In this document: piece after piece, positions 1 through 8,270 of the stretch
How the letters are laid out: each line of letters starts with the position of its first letter
How positions within the stretch are numbered: the stretch's first letter is position 1
Origin: Arthrobacter antibioticus
GTDB taxonomy: Bacteria > Actinomycetota > Actinomycetes > Actinomycetales > Micrococcaceae
Direction of reading: 5' to 3'
Assembly (NCBI RefSeq): GCF_030063205.1
Contig: NZ_JASISQ010000005.1
Location: 124,001 to 188,000, forward strand
Length of the DNA stretch: 64,000 nt
The notes under the pieces: generated by a model
The model's database searches: none
What the model saw: only the letters and a program-made list of their open reading frames with translations
Told to the model about the DNA's origin: nothing
Position numbers and translations under genes: made by a program

Positions 1-411
1 GCGCTCCACATGTTCGGTCTCGTAGAAGAACTCGTAGGGGAAGCCCAGTGGGTCCTCAACGCGGACGGAGTCGCCAATGCCCTTGGTGAAGCCGTCCTTG
101 CGGCGCTCGGTGCGGCAGCCCATCTCCTTGTAATAGGTTTCGGCGGCGTCTACCTCGGCAGGGGACTTCACCCGGTAGGCGAAAGCGGCGACGGCGGCGA
201 GGGGGCCCTTGCGCAACACCAGGTTGTGGTGGATGAACTCCTCCAGGGAGCGCAAGTAGATGGTGTTCTCGTCTTCTTCAGTGACGTGCAGACCCAGCAC
301 GTCCACGTAGAACTCGCGGGACTTGGCCAGGTCGGTGACCACGAGTTCCATGTAAGCGCAGCGGACAATATCCGGTGCCGGGGCGGTGGGGGTTGGGACA
401 AAGTTGGTCAT
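1..411 (-). CDS. hpaD: Homoprotocatechuate 2,3-dioxygenase (HpaD), C-terminus cut by window edge
   Basis: An extradiol ring-cleaving dioxygenase that opens 3,4-dihydroxyphenylacetate to 5-carboxymethyl-2-hydroxymuconic semialdehyde in the cytosol. The 137 visible residues start MTNFVPTP and hold the first vicinal-oxygen-chelate repeat (YMELVVTDLAKSREFYVDVL). The stretch matches, as I recall it, the Brevibacterium fuscum Fe enzyme and the Arthrobacter globiformis Mn enzyme almost residue for residue. The metal ligands lie in the missing C-terminal part. A GAGGAG ribosome site precedes the ATG at 411. It is the last visible gene of the operon, 55 bp after hpaE, whose product uses the ring-cleavage product. 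Confidence 0.95.
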   Translation of the reverse strand, partial: MTNFVPTPTAPAPDIVRCAYMELVVTDLAKSREFYVDVLGLHVTEEDENTIYLRSLEEFIHHNLVLRKGPLAAVAAFAYRVKSPAEVDAAETYYKEMGCRTERRKDGFTKGIGDSVRVEDPLGFPYEFFYETEHVER

Positions 412-466
412 GATTTACTCCTCGTTGAGTGGGGGATGCCTGATGCGAGATGCTGGTGGGAGGTGC

Positions 467-1972
467 TTATTCGCTGGCGGAGGCACCGAATTTTGGGGTG
501 TGGACAGCACCGAGCGTGATGTGCACGGCCTGCTGATCGGTGTAGAAGTCGATGGAGCGGAAGCCGCCCTCATGACCCAATCCTGATGCCTTGACCCCGC
601 CGAACGGGGTACGCAGATCACGCACGTTGTGACTGTTCAGCCAGACCATGCCGGCCTCGACGTTCTGGGCGAAGTTGTGGGCACGGGTCAGGTTCTGCGT
701 CCAAATGTAGGCGGCGAGCCCGTACTTGACGCCGTTGGCCAACTCCAGGGCCTCTTCGTCGGTGTCGAAGGGGGTGATGGCGACAACGGGGCCGAAGATT
801 TCCTCCTGGAAGATCCGTGCCTCGGGTTTCACATCGGCAAAGACGGTGGGGGCCACGTAGTTGCCGTGCTCCAGCCCCTCTGGGCGCCCGCCGCCAGCCA
901 GCAGTCGGCCCTCTGACTTGCCAATGTCAACGTAAGACATGACCTTGTTGTAGTGCTCGGGGTGGACCAGGGCGCCCACCTCGGTCTTGGGGTCGTGCGG
1001 GTCACCGACCACGATGTTCTTGGCACGTGCGGCGTATTTTTCACAGAATTCGTCGTAGATGGAACGCTCCACCAGAATGCGTGAGCCAGCCGTGCAGCGC
1101 TCGCCGTTAAGGGAGAAAACGCCGAACAGTGCGGAGTCGATCGCGGCGTCGAAGTCAGCGTCGGCAAACACCACGCACGGGCTCTTGCCGCCCAGTTCCA
1201 TGGACAGGCCTTTCAAGTTCGTGGCGGCGTTGCGGAAGATGGTTTGGCCGGTGGTGGTTTCGCCGGTGAAGGAGATCAGCGGGACGTCGGGGTGCTTGAC
1301 GAGTGCGTCTCCTGCTTCTTCGCCGAGGCCGTTGACCAGGTTGAACACACCCTGGGGGAGTCCGGCTTCGTCGAAGATTCCGGCCCACAGTGAGGCGGAG
1401 AGCGGGGTGAACTCAGCCGGCTTGAGCACCACGGTGCAACCGGAAGCCAGTGAGGGGGCCAGCTTCCAGGATTCGAGCATGAACGGCGTGTTCCAGGGGG
1501 TGATGAGCCCGGCAACACCGATCGGCTTGCGGTTCACATAGTTGATCTGGGAGCCGGGGACCTTCATGGCGTCGTCGAACTGGGCCACGATCAAGTCGGC
1601 AAAGAAGCGGAAGTTCTCTGCGGCGCGCATGGCCTGGCCGCGTGCCTGGGTGATGGGCAGGCCGGAGTCAAAGCTCTCCAGCTCGGCCAAACGAGCTTCC
1701 TGGGCTTCCACGGCGTCGGCGATCTTGTTCAGGATGCGTGAACGCTCGCGCGGCTTCATGCGCGGCCACGGCCCGTCGTTGAAGGCCCTGGTTGCGGCGG
1801 CCACGGCCAGGTCGATGTCTTCCTTCTGGCCAGCGGCAGCGGTGGCGTAGTTGGTGTTCGAGACGGGGTTCAGGACGTCAAACGTTGCACCGTTGACGGA
1901 ATCGACGAACTTTCCGTCAATGTAGTGCTGAATGCGGGTGGGAAGGTTTTCCGGGACGTAGTGATCAGCCAT
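467..1972 (-). CDS. hpaE: 5-carboxymethyl-2-hydroxymuconate semialdehyde dehydrogenase
   Basis: NAD-dependent aldehyde dehydrogenase of 501 residues, the usual family length. It oxidises the HpaD product to 5-carboxymethyl-2-hydroxymuconate. Visible catalytic features are Asn161 in ITPWNTP, the general base Glu259 in LSMELGGKSP, and the nucleophile Cys293 in NGERCTAGS. It lies 17 bp after the GntR gene and 55 bp before hpaD on the same strand, so the operon order is FAH-RraA, GntR, hpaE, hpaD. The substrate assignment rests on the neighbouring hpaD; the ALDH family itself is beyond doubt. Confidence 0.93.
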   Translation of the reverse strand: MADHYVPENLPTRIQHYIDGKFVDSVNGATFDVLNPVSNTNYATAAAGQKEDIDLAVAAATRAFNDGPWPRMKPRERSRILNKIADAVEAQEARLAELESFDSGLPITQARGQAMRAAENFRFFADLIVAQFDDAMKVPGSQINYVNRKPIGVAGLITPWNTPFMLESWKLAPSLASGCTVVLKPAEFTPLSASLWAGIFDEAGLPQGVFNLVNGLGEEAGDALVKHPDVPLISFTGETTTGQTIFRNAATNLKGLSMELGGKSPCVVFADADFDAAIDSALFGVFSLNGERCTAGSRILVERSIYDEFCEKYAARAKNIVVGDPHDPKTEVGALVHPEHYNKVMSYVDIGKSEGRLLAGGGRPEGLEHGNYVAPTVFADVKPEARIFQEEIFGPVVAITPFDTDEEALELANGVKYGLAAYIWTQNLTRAHNFAQNVEAGMVWLNSHNVRDLRTPFGGVKASGLGHEGGFRSIDFYTDQQAVHITLGAVHTPKFGASASE

Positions 1973-1989
1973 TGAGTTGGTCCTTTTCT

Positions 1990-2670
1990 TCAGTGCTGGG
2001 TTAGGTGGTTGGTGCGCGCCAGGTAGGCGTCAAGAGTGGCGGTGCGGTGAGCGCGGGCGGCATGTTCGACGGCGTCGGGCCCGGCACCGCTTTCGATCAA
2101 AGACAGCAGTGCTTCATGTTCGGCCACGGACTGCTGTGCCCGGCCAGGGACGTAGCTGAACGTGGAGGAACGCAGCGCCTGCAGCCGGTTCCAGCCGCGG
2201 TGGACAAGGTCCAGGATGTGCGGGTTGGGGCAGTTCTCAAACAGGATGCTGTGGAAGTCCAGGTTCAGCGCCGTGAACAGAATCGGGTCGAAATCTGCTA
2301 AGCACTCGCGCATTTTTGTGTTCACTGCGCGGGCACGGGCAATGTCAGCTGCTGAGATCATGGGCGCGGAAAGTGCCGTGGCGGCGCCTTCTACAATGCT
2401 CAGGGTCTGCATGGTGTACAGGTATTCCGTGGGGTCTATCCCTGCCACCGTGGCGCCAATGTTGCGTTCAAACGTGATGTAACTTTCCGCCTCCAGCCGG
2501 CGGATGGCTTCGCGGACGGGGACCACGGAGAATCCCAGATCGCTGGCGAGCTTGGCCAGCACCAGCCGGTAGCCGGGGGTGTATTTCCCGGCCAGGATCT
2601 TGTCCTTGATGGCAGCGTAGGCCTGCTCGGACTTGCTGCCGGCAGGTGCGCCGACTGACGCGGTGATCAC
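1990..2670 (-). CDS. GntR-family (FadR/FCD type) regulator of the hpa operon
   Basis: A 226-residue regulator with an N-terminal winged helix (about residues 12-75) and an all-helical FCD ligand domain (about 85-215). The FCD domain shows metal-site-like His residues in LDFHSILFEN, VAEHEALL and AARAHRTA. I place the start at a GTG whose bases overlap the stop of the upstream gene (GTGA, 2667-2670). A longer reading to 2727 would overlap that gene by 61 bp. Being inside the operon it probably represses its own transcript, and a perfect GT/AC-core palindrome upstream of the first gene is a candidate operator. The effector is likely a pathway aromatic or ring-cleavage product (inference). Confidence 0.9.
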   Translation of the reverse strand: MITASVGAPAGSKSEQAYAAIKDKILAGKYTPGYRLVLAKLASDLGFSVVPVREAIRRLEAESYITFERNIGATVAGIDPTEYLYTMQTLSIVEGAATALSAPMISAADIARARAVNTKMRECLADFDPILFTALNLDFHSILFENCPNPHILDLVHRGWNRLQALRSSTFSYVPGRAQQSVAEHEALLSLIESGAGPDAVEHAARAHRTATLDAYLARTNHLTQH

Positions 2671-4139
2671 GGCTGTGCAGCCGGATTGGGGTGCGTGGTG
2701 GCCCACTCGGAGAACTTTGCTCGCCAAGCGGCATTCATCGGGTACAGGCCCTCCACGCTGTTGCCTTCGGCGACCATTTGCGCGATGAACGTTTCCTCGT
2801 GTTCCTGGACGATGGCGTCATCGGCGACTTCTTGTGCCAACGACGGCGGGATCACCAGCACGCCGTCCGAGTCCCCGACAATGATGTCGCCGGGCTGGAC
2901 CGTGGCGCCGCCGCAGGAGATGGTCAGATCGGTGTCCCACGGAATGTGTTTGCGGCCCAAAACGGCGGGGTGTGCTCCGGTGAAGAACGTGGGCATCTCC
3001 AGTGCTGCCACGGCGTCAACGTCGCGGACGCCGCCGTCGGTCACGATCGCCACGGCTCCGTTGATCTGTGCACGCAGGGCCAGGATGTCCCCGACGGTGC
3101 CCGTGCCGGGCTCGCCCCGGGCTTCCATGACGAGCACGTCGCCGTCGTTCAAGGTGTTAATGATGCGCTTTTGGGCGTTGTAGCCGCCGCCGTGTGACTT
3201 GAACAAGTCCTCACGGTTGGGCACGTAACGCAGGGTGCGGGCCATGCCGGCGATGCGCAGTTCGGGGCGGGTGGACTTCAACCCGTCGATGCTGACGTTG
3301 TTCAGCCCGCGCTTGCGCAGCTGGGCGCTGAGGGTGGCGGTACCAACGCTTGTCAGCTTGCGCTTGAGTTCGGCGCTGAGGCCCTTCGGTGCCAAACCGG
3401 CCGCTTCGGGGGAACCCCAAGCGTCCGCGCGGTCGGCATCGGTGGTCTTGGGGCCGTTGCCGAAGTCTGCCATCTCGATGGTGCCTTGGGCGACGGTGGT
3501 GCTCAAGTGTCCCGTGGACAGCCCTGCCTCCGGGGCGTCCACCTCGACCTCGATCACGTCGCCAGGGCCAGCAACGGAGGATCCCGCCGGGGTGCCGGTG
3601 AGAATCACATCGCCGGGCTCCAGCGTCATGAGCTGGGACAGGTCCGCCACGATCTGGCTGAAGGAGAAGATCAATCCTGCGGTGGTGTCATCCTGGACAA
3701 GTTCGCCATTGACCCAGGTGCGCACGCGCAGGGCGGCCGGATTGAGCCCTGCTGCCGGAATGAGGCCCGGGCCGAACGGGGTGAACCCGTCTCCTGACTT
3801 GGAACGGACGTTGGAGCCCTTGTCCGCGTACTTGAGGTCGTAAACGCCAAGATCGTTGCTGGCCGTGATGTGGCTGACGTGGGACCAAGCGTCTTCGAGG
3901 CTGACGCGGCGTGCCGCCGTGCCGATGACGAGGGCGATCTCGCCCTCGTAGGCGAGCAGTTCGCAGCCTGCCGGGCGCTCGATGTGCGAGCCGCTGAGGC
4001 TCAGCGACGAGGATGCCTTCAGGAAGTAGGACGGTTTGGCGGGGGTGCGCCCGCGCTGGTCGGCCCGCGACTTGTAGGCAAGGTGGACGGCGATGACCTT
4101 GCCGGCCTGCTTGAGCGTGTCTGCGGTGACTTGTTCCAC
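2667..4139 (-). CDS. Fused fumarylacetoacetate-hydrolase-type and RraA/aldolase-type enzyme
   Basis: A 490-residue two-domain protein. Residues ~15-225 are an FAH-superfamily domain (metal-binding EGE at 65-67, NDLGVYDLKY near 95-104, LTGTPAG at 180-186), as in the HpaG isomerase/decarboxylase of homoprotocatechuate degradation. Residues ~255-470 are an RraA/HMG-aldolase domain with TDGGVRDVD holding the Arg372-Asp373 pair that is catalytic in 4-hydroxy-4-methyl-2-oxoglutarate aldolases. E. coli HpaG is instead two tandem FAH domains. Here one polypeptide could do the decarboxylation/isomerisation and a pyruvate-aldol cleavage; the second role is inference. It is the first gene of the operon, and its stop overlaps the GntR start. 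Confidence 0.87.
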   Translation of the reverse strand: MEQVTADTLKQAGKVIAVHLAYKSRADQRGRTPAKPSYFLKASSSLSLSGSHIERPAGCELLAYEGEIALVIGTAARRVSLEDAWSHVSHITASNDLGVYDLKYADKGSNVRSKSGDGFTPFGPGLIPAAGLNPAALRVRTWVNGELVQDDTTAGLIFSFSQIVADLSQLMTLEPGDVILTGTPAGSSVAGPGDVIEVEVDAPEAGLSTGHLSTTVAQGTIEMADFGNGPKTTDADRADAWGSPEAAGLAPKGLSAELKRKLTSVGTATLSAQLRKRGLNNVSIDGLKSTRPELRIAGMARTLRYVPNREDLFKSHGGGYNAQKRIINTLNDGDVLVMEARGEPGTGTVGDILALRAQINGAVAIVTDGGVRDVDAVAALEMPTFFTGAHPAVLGRKHIPWDTDLTISCGGATVQPGDIIVGDSDGVLVIPPSLAQEVADDAIVQEHEETFIAQMVAEGNSVEGLYPMNAAWRAKFSEWATTHPNPAAQP

Positions 4140-4334
4140 GAAACTCTCCTGGGATCTGTTGCGGGGACGATCTTTCCGGCCCGCATATCAAGTACGAAAT
4201 CGTATACGATCAGCGTAATCGTGTTATCCCGATCACGTCAAGGGGTGGTGGGAAACTATTTAGCCAAGAGTGTGCGTCACAGGGCACGTTGCCCTTGGTT
4301 GGAATGGCAGCAGCGCTTGCGGCAGGTTGGGGGA
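4140..4334 (-). promoter_or_regulatory. hpa operon promoter region with a 12-bp palindrome
   Basis: The leader upstream of the FAH-RraA gene contains a perfect palindrome ATCGTATACGAT at 4199-4210, about 60 bp before the start codon. GT...AC dyads of this kind are typical operators of FadR-type GntR regulators, and such a regulator is encoded as the operon's second gene. The IclR gene ends 26 bp beyond at 4335, so it could be transcribed into this region. No -10/-35 was assigned with confidence. Confidence 0.6.
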
Positions 4335-5084
4335 CTACTGCAGTTGCGCTTCGATGGCCCGTGCGCTGGCAGCCAACCGCGCACCAACAGTGGCCTGATT
4401 GCTGTCAGTTCCCAGAAAAACCACGCAGATGGAGGCGGGCATGCCACCGGGAATACGGATGGGTGCGGCGATCGCGGAGACTCCCGGGAGCACTTCGTCA
4501 TGGCTGGTGGCATACCCGGCCGTGCGGGCGGCGCGTGCTTCTGGCCGGTATGGCAGACCTGGTGCCAGACGCGCCCAGGCGTCCTCGCTGATGGCCGACT
4601 GAATAGCGATGCCTGGTGCACCCGAGCTGAAGGAATGGCGCGTGCCAGGGCGCTGGGCCAACGTGGCGCCGGAGCGCCTAGGCTCCACTGTCAGCAGCGT
4701 GACGGAATCACGGTGGTCCCACACTGCTATGAAGGCCGTCATGGACAGTTCATTGGCCAGCTCCGTCAGTTCCGGAAGGGCAGCAGTTTGCAGGTCGCGG
4801 GAAACGCCGCGGGCAAGGGCGGCCAGTCCGGGGCCGGCCTGGACGCGGCCGGCATCATCCCGAGTGAGCAGTGCGTGATCTTCAAGCGTGCGCAGGATGC
4901 GGTAGGCGACGGAGCGGTGCACGCCCAAGGCGGCGGAGAGCTCGGCAATGGTCATGGGGGCGGGGGCTGCGGCCAGGATTTCCAGGGCACGGATGCCGCG
5001 GGACAGGGTTTGCGAATGGGCAGGTGCCTTCTCCGTGGAACCCTCAACTGCGTCTGTGCTCACGTCATCATCCTTTTCAGTCAC
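4335..5084 (-). CDS. IclR-family transcriptional regulator
   Basis: A 249-residue protein with an N-terminal winged helix (about 25-85, QTLSRGIRALEILAAAP then VHRSVAYRILRTLE) and a C-terminal IclR effector-binding domain. IclR proteins commonly control aromatic-acid catabolism. It lies on the same strand between the MFS carrier and the hpa operon, and could govern either. The 25 N-terminal residues are acidic and poorly conserved, so the exact start is uncertain. Confidence 0.9.
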   Translation of the reverse strand: MTEKDDDVSTDAVEGSTEKAPAHSQTLSRGIRALEILAAAPAPMTIAELSAALGVHRSVAYRILRTLEDHALLTRDDAGRVQAGPGLAALARGVSRDLQTAALPELTELANELSMTAFIAVWDHRDSVTLLTVEPRRSGATLAQRPGTRHSFSSGAPGIAIQSAISEDAWARLAPGLPYRPEARAARTAGYATSHDEVLPGVSAIAAPIRIPGGMPASICVVFLGTDSNQATVGARLAASARAIEAQLQ

Positions 5085-5160
5085 CGCCGAAACAGCCGTT
5101 CCTTATTTGGGACGGAAGTTCAATTATAGAACTTCCTGCAAGGCTTCTTGAATCAGCAAA

Positions 5161-5204
5161 ACGGACGACGGCGACACCTACGCAAGGTGGGTGCCGCCGT
5201 CGTT
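5161..5204 (-). terminator. Probable terminator of the MFS carrier gene
   Basis: Inverted arms ACGACGGCG (5165-5173) and CGCCGTCGT (5195-5203), with a second pairing CACCT/AGGTG inside. On the minus strand the stem is followed by CCGTTTT. It lies about 40 bp past the MFS stop at 5242 and before the IclR start at 5084. Confidence 0.6.
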
Positions 5205-5241
5205 CTACTTTCACGGGAGAGTGTTTCGCTCTCGAAGGGAG

Positions 5242-6633
5242 TCAGGCCTGCGCGCTGGCTGCGCCCACTGCCGGCTGACGCTTGTCGAAGATGGTGGCAC
5301 CAACTTCCTGCTCCGCCTGGTTGGTGATGCTCAGGTTGATCCCGGGACGGTCCTTGAGCATGATCACCGCCGCTAGGCCAAGAAGCGTCATCAGCAGCAG
5401 GTAGGCGGAAATGGCCAGGCTGGTGCCGGTGGCTTGCAGAAGCGCTTGGGCGATCATGGGGGCAAAGGCGCCGCCAATAATGGCCCCGATCGCGTAGGAG
5501 ATTGAAACGCCGGAGAAGCGCACAGATGCCGGGAAGATCTCGCTGTACCAGGCTGCTTGCGGGCCGTAGGTCAGGCCCAGGCCGAACGTGAACAGGAACA
5601 AGGCAAGGAACAACGCCCAGAGTTCACCGGTATTGATGAGCAGGAACAGCGGGAAGACAGTTAGTGCCTGGGCTGTGAAGCCGATCAGGTAGGTGTTTTT
5701 GCGCCCTATCTTGTCAGCCATGCCGCCGGCCAGTGCGGTGAAGATGAGCCAAGTGGCCGCCGCGAAGGTCATGGCGAGCAGCACGGGTGTCTTCTCCAGT
5801 CCCACGTTGCCGTCCGGGTTTGTGGCGTAACTGGGAATGAAACCACCGGTCGCCATGTAGCCGGAGGCGTTGTTGCCGGCGAAGATCAACGCTGCCAAGA
5901 TCACCAGGCGCCAGTGCTTGCGGAAGAGTTCCACGATGGGCACCTTGGGCTGCTGCTTCTTTTCGGCGATTTCCAGGAACACCGGGCTTTCCTCCACTGC
6001 GCGGCGCACAAAGTAGCCCACTCCGATCAGCACAACACTGAGTAGGAACGGCACGCGCCAACCCCACTGAATGAAGGCGTCGCCCGGGGCAATCACACCG
6101 GTCATCAAGGCCATGACACCTGAAGCCATGAGCAGACCCAGCGGTACGCCGAGCTGAGGGAAGGAACCTGCCCGCCCGCGCTTGTCGCTAGGGGCGTGCT
6201 CGACGGCCATCAAAACTGCGCCTCCCCATTCCCCGCCAGCGGAGACGCCCTGCAGGATGCGAAGGATCAGCAGCAGTATGGGTGCCAGCACGCCAGCCGT
6301 CGCATAGGTGGGCAGCAGGCCGATCAGCGTGGTGCAACCGCCCATCAGCAGCAGCGTCAGCACCAGCATGGCCCGGCGGCCAATCCTGTCGCCATAGTGG
6401 CCTGCCAGGAAGGCGCCGAGTGGGCGGAACAAGAAGCTGATTCCTACCGAGGCGAAGGAGAGCAGCAGGCCGATCTGGGGTCCGGCGGGCTCGAAGAATA
6501 GGTGCGCAAACACCAGGCCGGCGGCTGTGGCGTAGATAAAGTAGTCGTACCACTCGACGGTGGTGCCGATAAGGGTAGCCATAGCCACGCGACGCTGCGT
6601 GCGTCGCGTGTCAACGACGGAAGGGATGCTCAT
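5242..6633 (-). CDS. MFS carrier of the metabolite:H+ symporter type
   Basis: A 463-residue, roughly 12-helix major facilitator. The N-terminal TTVEWYDYFIYATAAG and the loop motif GDRIGRRAML mark the metabolite:proton symporter branch (ShiA/ProP/KgtP-like); a second loop motif is GGMADKIGRKN. ATG at 6633 is chosen because AAGGAC lies just upstream; a TTG-initiated frame reaches 6747 but its extra 38 residues look non-coding. Position between aromatic catabolism genes and a divergent LysR regulator suggests uptake of an aromatic or other carboxylic acid (inference). Confidence 0.88.
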   Translation of the reverse strand: MSIPSVVDTRRTQRRVAMATLIGTTVEWYDYFIYATAAGLVFAHLFFEPAGPQIGLLLSFASVGISFLFRPLGAFLAGHYGDRIGRRAMLVLTLLLMGGCTTLIGLLPTYATAGVLAPILLLILRILQGVSAGGEWGGAVLMAVEHAPSDKRGRAGSFPQLGVPLGLLMASGVMALMTGVIAPGDAFIQWGWRVPFLLSVVLIGVGYFVRRAVEESPVFLEIAEKKQQPKVPIVELFRKHWRLVILAALIFAGNNASGYMATGGFIPSYATNPDGNVGLEKTPVLLAMTFAAATWLIFTALAGGMADKIGRKNTYLIGFTAQALTVFPLFLLINTGELWALFLALFLFTFGLGLTYGPQAAWYSEIFPASVRFSGVSISYAIGAIIGGAFAPMIAQALLQATGTSLAISAYLLLMTLLGLAAVIMLKDRPGINLSITNQAEQEVGATIFDKRQPAVGAASAQA

Positions 6634-6786
6634 GGGTTCGTGTCCTTGACTTTGCTCCGGGGGAACTGTTCGACCCTGGCTGAGGCAGTGATGCGGCAAC
6701 GTGGCGGAATCAGTCTGGATGTAACTAGTGTCACACTTCTTCAACAATGAGTAAACTTATAAAAATAGCAATACATATTCGGTTTT
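6634..6786. promoter_or_regulatory. Divergent MFS/LysR control region
   Basis: The 153 bp between divergent genes becomes AT-rich next to the LysR start. It holds inverted arms ATAAAA (6759-6764) and TTTTAT (6783-6788), the second overlapping the LysR ATG. LysR proteins usually autorepress and activate the divergent gene from such a region. Confidence 0.5.
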
Positions 6787-7737
6787 ATGAAAGAAGTTGC
6801 TTTGGTTAAGTTCACTTTCCGCCAGTTGGAGCTATTTGTGGCCCTCTCAGACTTCCCTACACTGAGCGAGGCGGCAGTGTCCCTGCACTTCTCGGAATCA
6901 GCACTTTCCCAGGCCATCACACGGTTGGAAAGCTCCGTGGGTGAGCAATTGTGCATCCGCCGCAAGTCCCGCGGGCTGCAACTGACTCCGGCAGGGGAGC
7001 ACTTTGCGGTTCGGGCAAGGGGATTGCTGAAGGACGCAGGGGATCTGTTGGTGGAGATGAGCGGAGAAACAGGTGAACTTAAGGGACCGGTGAAATTGGG
7101 CTGCTTTGCCAGTTTTGCCGCTAGCGTACTGCCAGCCATCCTGGATGGTTTTCCCAAGCTCCATCCAGGGGTCACGGTGGAGGTGGTGGTGGGCACACAC
7201 GACGAGTTGCTGCCGGCGCTGGAGAGCGGCCGGATGGACCTAGCCATTGTCTACGACATGGAGCTGCCACCTGGTTTTCAGCGGCGGATCATCTATGAGA
7301 CCGAGCTGCAGGCGGTGCTGCCAATGGACCATCCGCTGGCAGGGCAAGGATCCGTGGACTTGGCTGAACTGGTAGCGGAGCCCCTGATCATGTACGACTC
7401 CAGCCCCAGCACAGCGAATACTCACCGGGCCTTCGCGGAACGTGGGCTGCGACCCACCATCGTGGCGCATATGCCGCAGGTCATCCTGGTTCAGGCGCTG
7501 GTGGCCCGTGGCCTGGGATATTCACTGCTGATGTCGCGACCAAACTGCGCCCCGGTCAGCTTGGAAGGGCTCCCCATGGCTATCCGCCCCTTGTCACCGC
7601 CGAGCAGCCAGACGAGCATGGCGGGCATTTGGCCAGAAGACTTCCGACTGAGCCCCAGGGCAAAGGCCCTGCTCGATTTCGCCATTGAAACGTTCGGAGC
7701 AGCGGGGCCGATTGCCGCCCAGACTCCAACAGGCTGA
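6787..7737 (+). CDS. LysR-family transcriptional regulator
   Basis: A 316-residue LysR protein: N-terminal helix-turn-helix (FTFRQLELFVAL through SESALSQAITRLE, about residues 8-65) and a periplasmic-binding-like effector domain from about residue 95. ATG at 6787 has no clear ribosome site. A TTG at 6802, 5-6 bp after an AAGAAG, would start the protein at the usual distance from the helix-turn-helix and may be the real start. It is divergent from the MFS carrier, its likely target. Confidence 0.92.
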   Translation: MKEVALVKFTFRQLELFVALSDFPTLSEAAVSLHFSESALSQAITRLESSVGEQLCIRRKSRGLQLTPAGEHFAVRARGLLKDAGDLLVEMSGETGELKGPVKLGCFASFAASVLPAILDGFPKLHPGVTVEVVVGTHDELLPALESGRMDLAIVYDMELPPGFQRRIIYETELQAVLPMDHPLAGQGSVDLAELVAEPLIMYDSSPSTANTHRAFAERGLRPTIVAHMPQVILVQALVARGLGYSLLMSRPNCAPVSLEGLPMAIRPLSPPSSQTSMAGIWPEDFRLSPRAKALLDFAIETFGAAGPIAAQTPTG

Positions 7738-7775
7738 CGGTGCTAGGCTCCAGTCAGAAAAGGGTTGGAGGGGCA

Positions 7776-8270
7776 ATGCGGATGCTGCGGATGACCGACT
7801 GGTGGGACAAGTTCTTTGCCATTGGCATTATCCTCAAAGGCCTTGACGGCGTCCTTGAACTTCTAGGTGGCTCTCTCCTACTGTTCATTGCACCAGCGAA
7901 AATCCATGACATTGCCGTCCTTATTACCCAGCCTGAACTATCCGAGGACCCCAACGATTTTCTGGCCAACCACATCCTGCGCGGAGCCTTAGGGCTCAGC
8001 GACCATGTGGTCCTATTTACCGCACTTTACTTGCTGGTCCATGGCCTCGTGAAGGTGGTACTCGTGCTGGCACTGCTGATGAACAAGCTGTGGGCGTACC
8101 CCTGGATGATCGCAGTTCTGGTGGTTTTCATCCTTTACCAGCTCTACCAATTGACGCTGACACCGTCGGTGGGGCTGGTTGCGCTGACAGTGTTCGATAT
8201 CCTGATCGTTGTGCTGACAGGCCATGAATACGGACGGCACCGACGACGAAAGCTGGAGGGACAGACGTGA
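7776..8270 (+). CDS. DUF2127-type membrane protein
   Basis: A 164-residue membrane protein with about four hydrophobic segments and the DUF2127-like opening WWDKFFAIGIILKGLDGVLE. Its function is not known. ATG at 7776 follows a GGAGG with correct spacing; a longer GTG reading from 7740 is less likely. Its stop overlaps the start of the reductase gene (GTGA), so the two are translationally coupled. Confidence 0.75.
   Translation: MRMLRMTDWWDKFFAIGIILKGLDGVLELLGGSLLLFIAPAKIHDIAVLITQPELSEDPNDFLANHILRGALGLSDHVVLFTALYLLVHGLVKVVLVLALLMNKLWAYPWMIAVLVVFILYQLYQLTLTPSVGLVALTVFDILIVVLTGHEYGRHRRRKLEGQT

Noticed and set aside
168-401. 77-residue minus-strand frame inside hpaD
   Set aside because: Out-of-frame shadow of hpaD, whose own frame is unmistakable.
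1990-2727. Longer GntR reading starting at 2727
   Set aside because: It would overlap the upstream gene by 61 bp, whereas the GTG at 2670 gives a standard GTGA coupling and family length.
3870-5129. A 419-residue plus-strand frame antisense to the FAH-RraA and IclR genes
   Set aside because: It is antisense to well-supported genes, has Gly/Ala/Arg-rich composition typical of high-GC shadow frames, and shows no recognisable motif.
5242-6747. Longer TTG-initiated form of the MFS carrier
   Set aside because: The extra 38 residues are hydrophilic, unlike family N-termini, and the ATG at 6633 has a ribosome site.
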